Positions 62,053 to 64,000 of a DNA stretch of 64,000 bases are shown here, piece by piece. Position numbers and translations under genes: made by a program. Source of the DNA: Ifrita kowaldi (Eukaryota > Chordata > Aves > Passeriformes > Cinclosomatidae); NCBI GenBank assembly GCA_013398055.1, contig VZRS01014860.1:128414-192413 (forward strand), written 5' to 3'. Below the pieces are notes generated by a model. It did not search any database. It was not told where the DNA came from and saw only the letters and a program-made list of their open reading frames with translations. Numbering within the stretch: position 1 is the stretch's first letter; the number at the start of each line of letters is the position of its first letter.

Positions 62053-63429
62053 TTGCAAAAGCTACTGGGAAACAAATATTGCTCTTGGTCTGCATTTGTA
62101 CCACCACGGGATGGACTCACAAAGGCTCAGACTGGTCAACATAGGTTAGTTTCTAGGTGAAAATCTCTGAGGATAAATGCAGGGATTGAAGGAAGTTTTT
62201 TACAGTAGAGAAATACTACATATTAATCTCTATGTTATTTTGTGAACTTCAGTATGATTTTGTAAAATTGTTACTATATGCAGGCATACTGATTTACTAT
62301 GTATGGAAATGATTTTATCTTATCCTTCAGGAAGCACCACACAAGAGGAAGAACAAGACTGGCTTTATGGCACCTGTGCTCCAAGCTGCTGAAGGAATTA
62401 GGAAGCTACTCACATAAACCAGGATATCTCTGAGGATGTTTTCTCAAATGTCCTTACAACTGAGTGTGTTTATTTTGGCCCCAGACTTCTATGCCTAATC
62501 ATAAAGGAGGCAAACATTTGGATATTAGAAATTGTGTAAATTGGAAGTTAACATTACAAATCCCTTACACACAAACGTACAGTGGCCACTGCTGGGTTTT
62601 GCTCCTCCAGGACCTTATTCTTAAAGCTAAAGTTAAACTGAGTCAGTCTCTGTTAACACTATATTTTAATTAATTTGGGCAACTGCTGCTGTAAGCAGTG
62701 AAAATTTTTAGATCTGAACATCTATCTTTAAACAACATAATTTGAAATCATATGAGGTATGAGAAACAATAAACTCTTATGTAATATTACACAACTGTGT
62801 TGGTAATACTGCAAATGAGAAATGTGCATTTCCTAATATTGATCAATATTGATCACATAGAAGGAACTAAGCTTATTTGAAGTGTTAACCAAGTATATTA
62901 TGTCCAACGATTTAAAAATGCATAAATTTCCCATCCATTAAGGTTAAAACAGACTTCATCATTAATTTATTGAAAAATGATATTTGATTTAAATTAAAGT
63001 TGCAGAGCAGAATCAGCCATGTTCTGGTGCTGCCTTTAATGTGTTCATATAATATTCAGGTTAGTGCTTCTTTACTTAGTTTTGAAATCTGGCTTGGTTT
63101 AAAGATGTTTTTCAAGTTGTTGAAACATCCCCCACCAAGTTCAGAGCTGCCTCAAATGCCCCCATTCTCTGAAGCAGTCTGGTTAGAATCAGCTCAGCCA
63201 TTGCTGTGCTGCTTGAGAAGAACACTAACTTTTCAAAACTTGTCCCAAAGCCCAAGATTTTTTTCCTAAATTTTCTATTTCAGTGGGATATTGGACCATA
63301 AGTAGGACTTCTGTAATCTTCAGCAATGCAAATTAGAAAAAAGCCATTTCTTCCTGTGCAACCCCCATGCATTAGCTCAACCTGGCACACAATGGCAGAC
63401 AGTGCATCCCGAGAGCTCGGCCCTTCCTT
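62053..63429. other. Unassigned AT-rich non-coding DNA
   Basis: No gene or repeat family is recognised. A short duplicated TATTGATCA word lies at about 62838-62856. Confidence 0.5.
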
Positions 63430-63858
63430 TTAAATGTACTCCCAATCCCATGGCTCCACCCACTTAGTATCATTGTGAAGTTTTTTGGGATCAATTACAG
63501 CACGAGGTCTAGAGTCAAACAGTTTTCCTGATTTGTAGCGGGTGTGATCTGAAGGGTTTTTGAACTGGATTTTTAGAAGTATTGGTGAATCTGATGGTCT
63601 AAATTCTGAGAAGGTTTTGGGTTTGGGGCTAAATCTCAATCGGGCAAATATTAATCATGTGATAATCTTACAGTCCTTCCACCACTACAGATTATATTTT
63701 CCATGTTTTTCTGTAACAAGCCAGTAATCCAACACAGTTCCCACATTTCCTCTTAGAGAACAAATCACTGCTTCAAAAATTTCAGGTCTTTCTTTAGCAG
63801 AAAAGAAATTCTTGAACTCACATGCTTTTTGTAGGAATACCACTCTTTTTGATGATCC
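63430..63858 (-). pseudogene. Possible broken reading frame of unknown origin
   Basis: A single minus-strand frame runs 143 codons from 63858 to a TAA at 63430-63432 with only two internal stops (TAG at 63685-63687, TGA at 63655-63657) in AT-rich DNA where about seven would be expected. Its last 74 codons are open, and the predicted peptide has mixed, protein-like composition and a tryptophan-rich end (WVEPWDWEYI). No ATG, promoter or good splice acceptor is seen. I do not recognise the family. It could be a decayed retrogene, a transposon or integrated-virus relic, or chance. Confidence 0.22.
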
Positions 63859-64000
63859 TTACAAAGGCCTCCACTTTATTAATATTTAATCTTGGGCTTA
63901 AAATAAATCATAGGATTAGTTTCTTTTAATTTACTTCAACTATCCCTGTAGCTAAATTGCAGAGTCAGAGAAAAGTTTACAAGATTCATCTTAGACCTAG
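63859..64000. other. Unassigned DNA at window edge
   Basis: AT-rich sequence. If the broken frame to its left is real, its upstream part may continue here in another frame, but no clear coding text is visible. Confidence 0.4.

Noticed and set aside
1..64000. CRISPR arrays, tRNA or rRNA genes, bacterial operons, telomeric repeats
   Set aside because: None seen. The direct repeats present are microsatellites, short tandem duplications, CR1 tails or the assembly duplication.

Overview
The window looks like non-coding nuclear DNA of a bird. Support: every recognisable interspersed repeat is a CR1 LINE (short 3' ends, some with the ATTCTRTG-type terminal repeat) or a retroviral-type LTR; no L1, Alu or other mammalian repeat was recognised; the DNA is AT-rich with scattered microsatellites. 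A crocodilian or turtle cannot be fully excluded, because the oldest CR1 copies belong to lineages shared by sauropsids. These calls rest on remembered family sequences, not on a database search. No complete protein-coding gene, rRNA, tRNA, CRISPR array or bacterial feature was found. Almost all long open frames are chance, antisense to CR1, or products of microsatellites.

Layout. 1-4.5 kb: unassigned DNA with one possible exon (1359-1463) and a (CT)(CA)(GA) microsatellite. 4.5-17.8 kb: the repeat-rich part, with an old CR1 (+), a CR1 fragment (-), two minus-strand CR1 3' ends, a putative minus-strand LTR beside a small CpG-dense patch, a 1.1-1.9 kb ancient CR1 (-), a second minus-strand LTR with possible retroviral leader, and a 740 bp CR1 (+). 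17.8-26 kb: mostly unique sequence with one candidate regulatory block at about 23.9-24.5 kb. 26-29.8 kb: a CR1 3' end and its flank appear two to three times, joined at single N bases; this is almost certainly an assembly artefact that adds about 1.92 kb. 30-64 kb: mostly unique AT-rich sequence with a decayed CR1 (40.6-41.5 kb), a large compound pentanucleotide repeat (51.6-51.8 kb), a possible exon (55033-55114), a CR1 scrap followed by a poly(A)-tailed segment resembling a retrocopy end (61.8-62.05 kb), and a tryptophan-rich broken reading frame on the minus strand at the right edge.

No genes can be shown to act together here. The window is best read as intergenic or long-intron DNA. The most actionable result is the false duplication. 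The most biologically open items are the poly(A)-tailed segment, the broken frame at 63.4-63.9 kb, the two possible exons and the candidate regulatory blocks. I see no convincing new biological system.
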